Of a stretch of 10,318 bases of DNA, positions 10,297-10,318 are shown in pieces. Source of the DNA: Candidatus Wildermuthbacteria bacterium RIFCSPHIGHO2_12_FULL_40_12 (lineage in GTDB: Bacteria > Patescibacteriota > Minisyncoccia > Minisyncoccales > 2-12-FULL-40-12). Within the stretch, counting starts at the first letter, position 1. Each line of letters begins with the position of its first letter. Position numbers and translations under genes: made by a program. The notes below the pieces were generated by a model. It had not been told where the DNA came from. It ran no database searches and was given only the letters and a program-made list of their open reading frames with translations. The stretch spans positions 1 to 10,318 of the forward strand of contig MHUC01000003.1 in the NCBI GenBank assembly GCA_001823315.1, written 5' to 3'.

Positions 10297-10318
10297 AATC
10301 TTCCATTAACCCCCCCCC

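Overview
The window looks like part of a small-genome Candidate Phyla Radiation (Patescibacteria, Parcubacteria-like) bacterium. This is inferred, not proven, from AT-rich genes mostly lacking Shine-Dalgarno sequences, promoters placed so close to ATG codons that mRNAs would be nearly leaderless, several short GC-rich palindromes between genes, and familiar gene families (PlsY, DUF5676-like protein, Met-rich anchored protein, DsbA/DsbB-like pair). Almost everything is on the minus strand; PlsY is the one convincing plus-strand gene.

Layout. (1) 1-1115: a redox cassette on the minus strand: an 89-aa protein of unknown function with its own strong promoter, a membrane-anchored thioredoxin-like (DsbA-type) protein, and the N-terminal part of DsbB cut by the window edge. 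(2) 1116-1334: no gene, but palindromes, a repeat and a C-rich tract. (3) 1335-4017: an SRPBCC protein, then a tight three-gene minus-strand group (thymidylate-kinase-like P-loop kinase, divergent diacylglycerol-kinase-like protein, small membrane protein). The plus-strand PlsY acyltransferase gene (4087-4659) diverges from this group, suggesting a phospholipid locus. (4) 4656-5199: gene remnants (C39-like peptidase start, XRE-regulator end), tRNA-Ser(UGA), and a cluster of dispersed repeats and hairpins. (5) 5200-6216: an NAD-dependent D-2-hydroxyacid dehydrogenase, probably a fermentative D-lactate dehydrogenase type. (6) 6512-8253: a second copy of the redox cassette, now complete and followed by a DoxX-like gene. 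(7) 8351-9087: a methionine-rich anchored protein, a DUF5676-like membrane protein and a possible 30-aa ORF. (8) 9255-10259: a reverse transcriptase with the LGNxxSQ signature of diversity-generating retroelement (DGR) enzymes, next to an 11-bp inverted repeat. The window ends in a run of nine C, perhaps a contig end.

How it fits together. The DsbA-like and DsbB proteins would form an extracytoplasmic disulfide-forming pair (oxidant and quinone-linked re-oxidant), with DoxX as a possible membrane redox partner; the adjacent Met-rich and DUF5676-like proteins suggest metal (copper) handling in the same compartment. The cassette is present twice, 7,215 bp apart. It has 93% identity in the 89-aa gene and a 77-nt identical non-coding stretch, but DsbB has diverged strongly. 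The direct repeats flank about 6.3 kb that could be lost or amplified by recombination.
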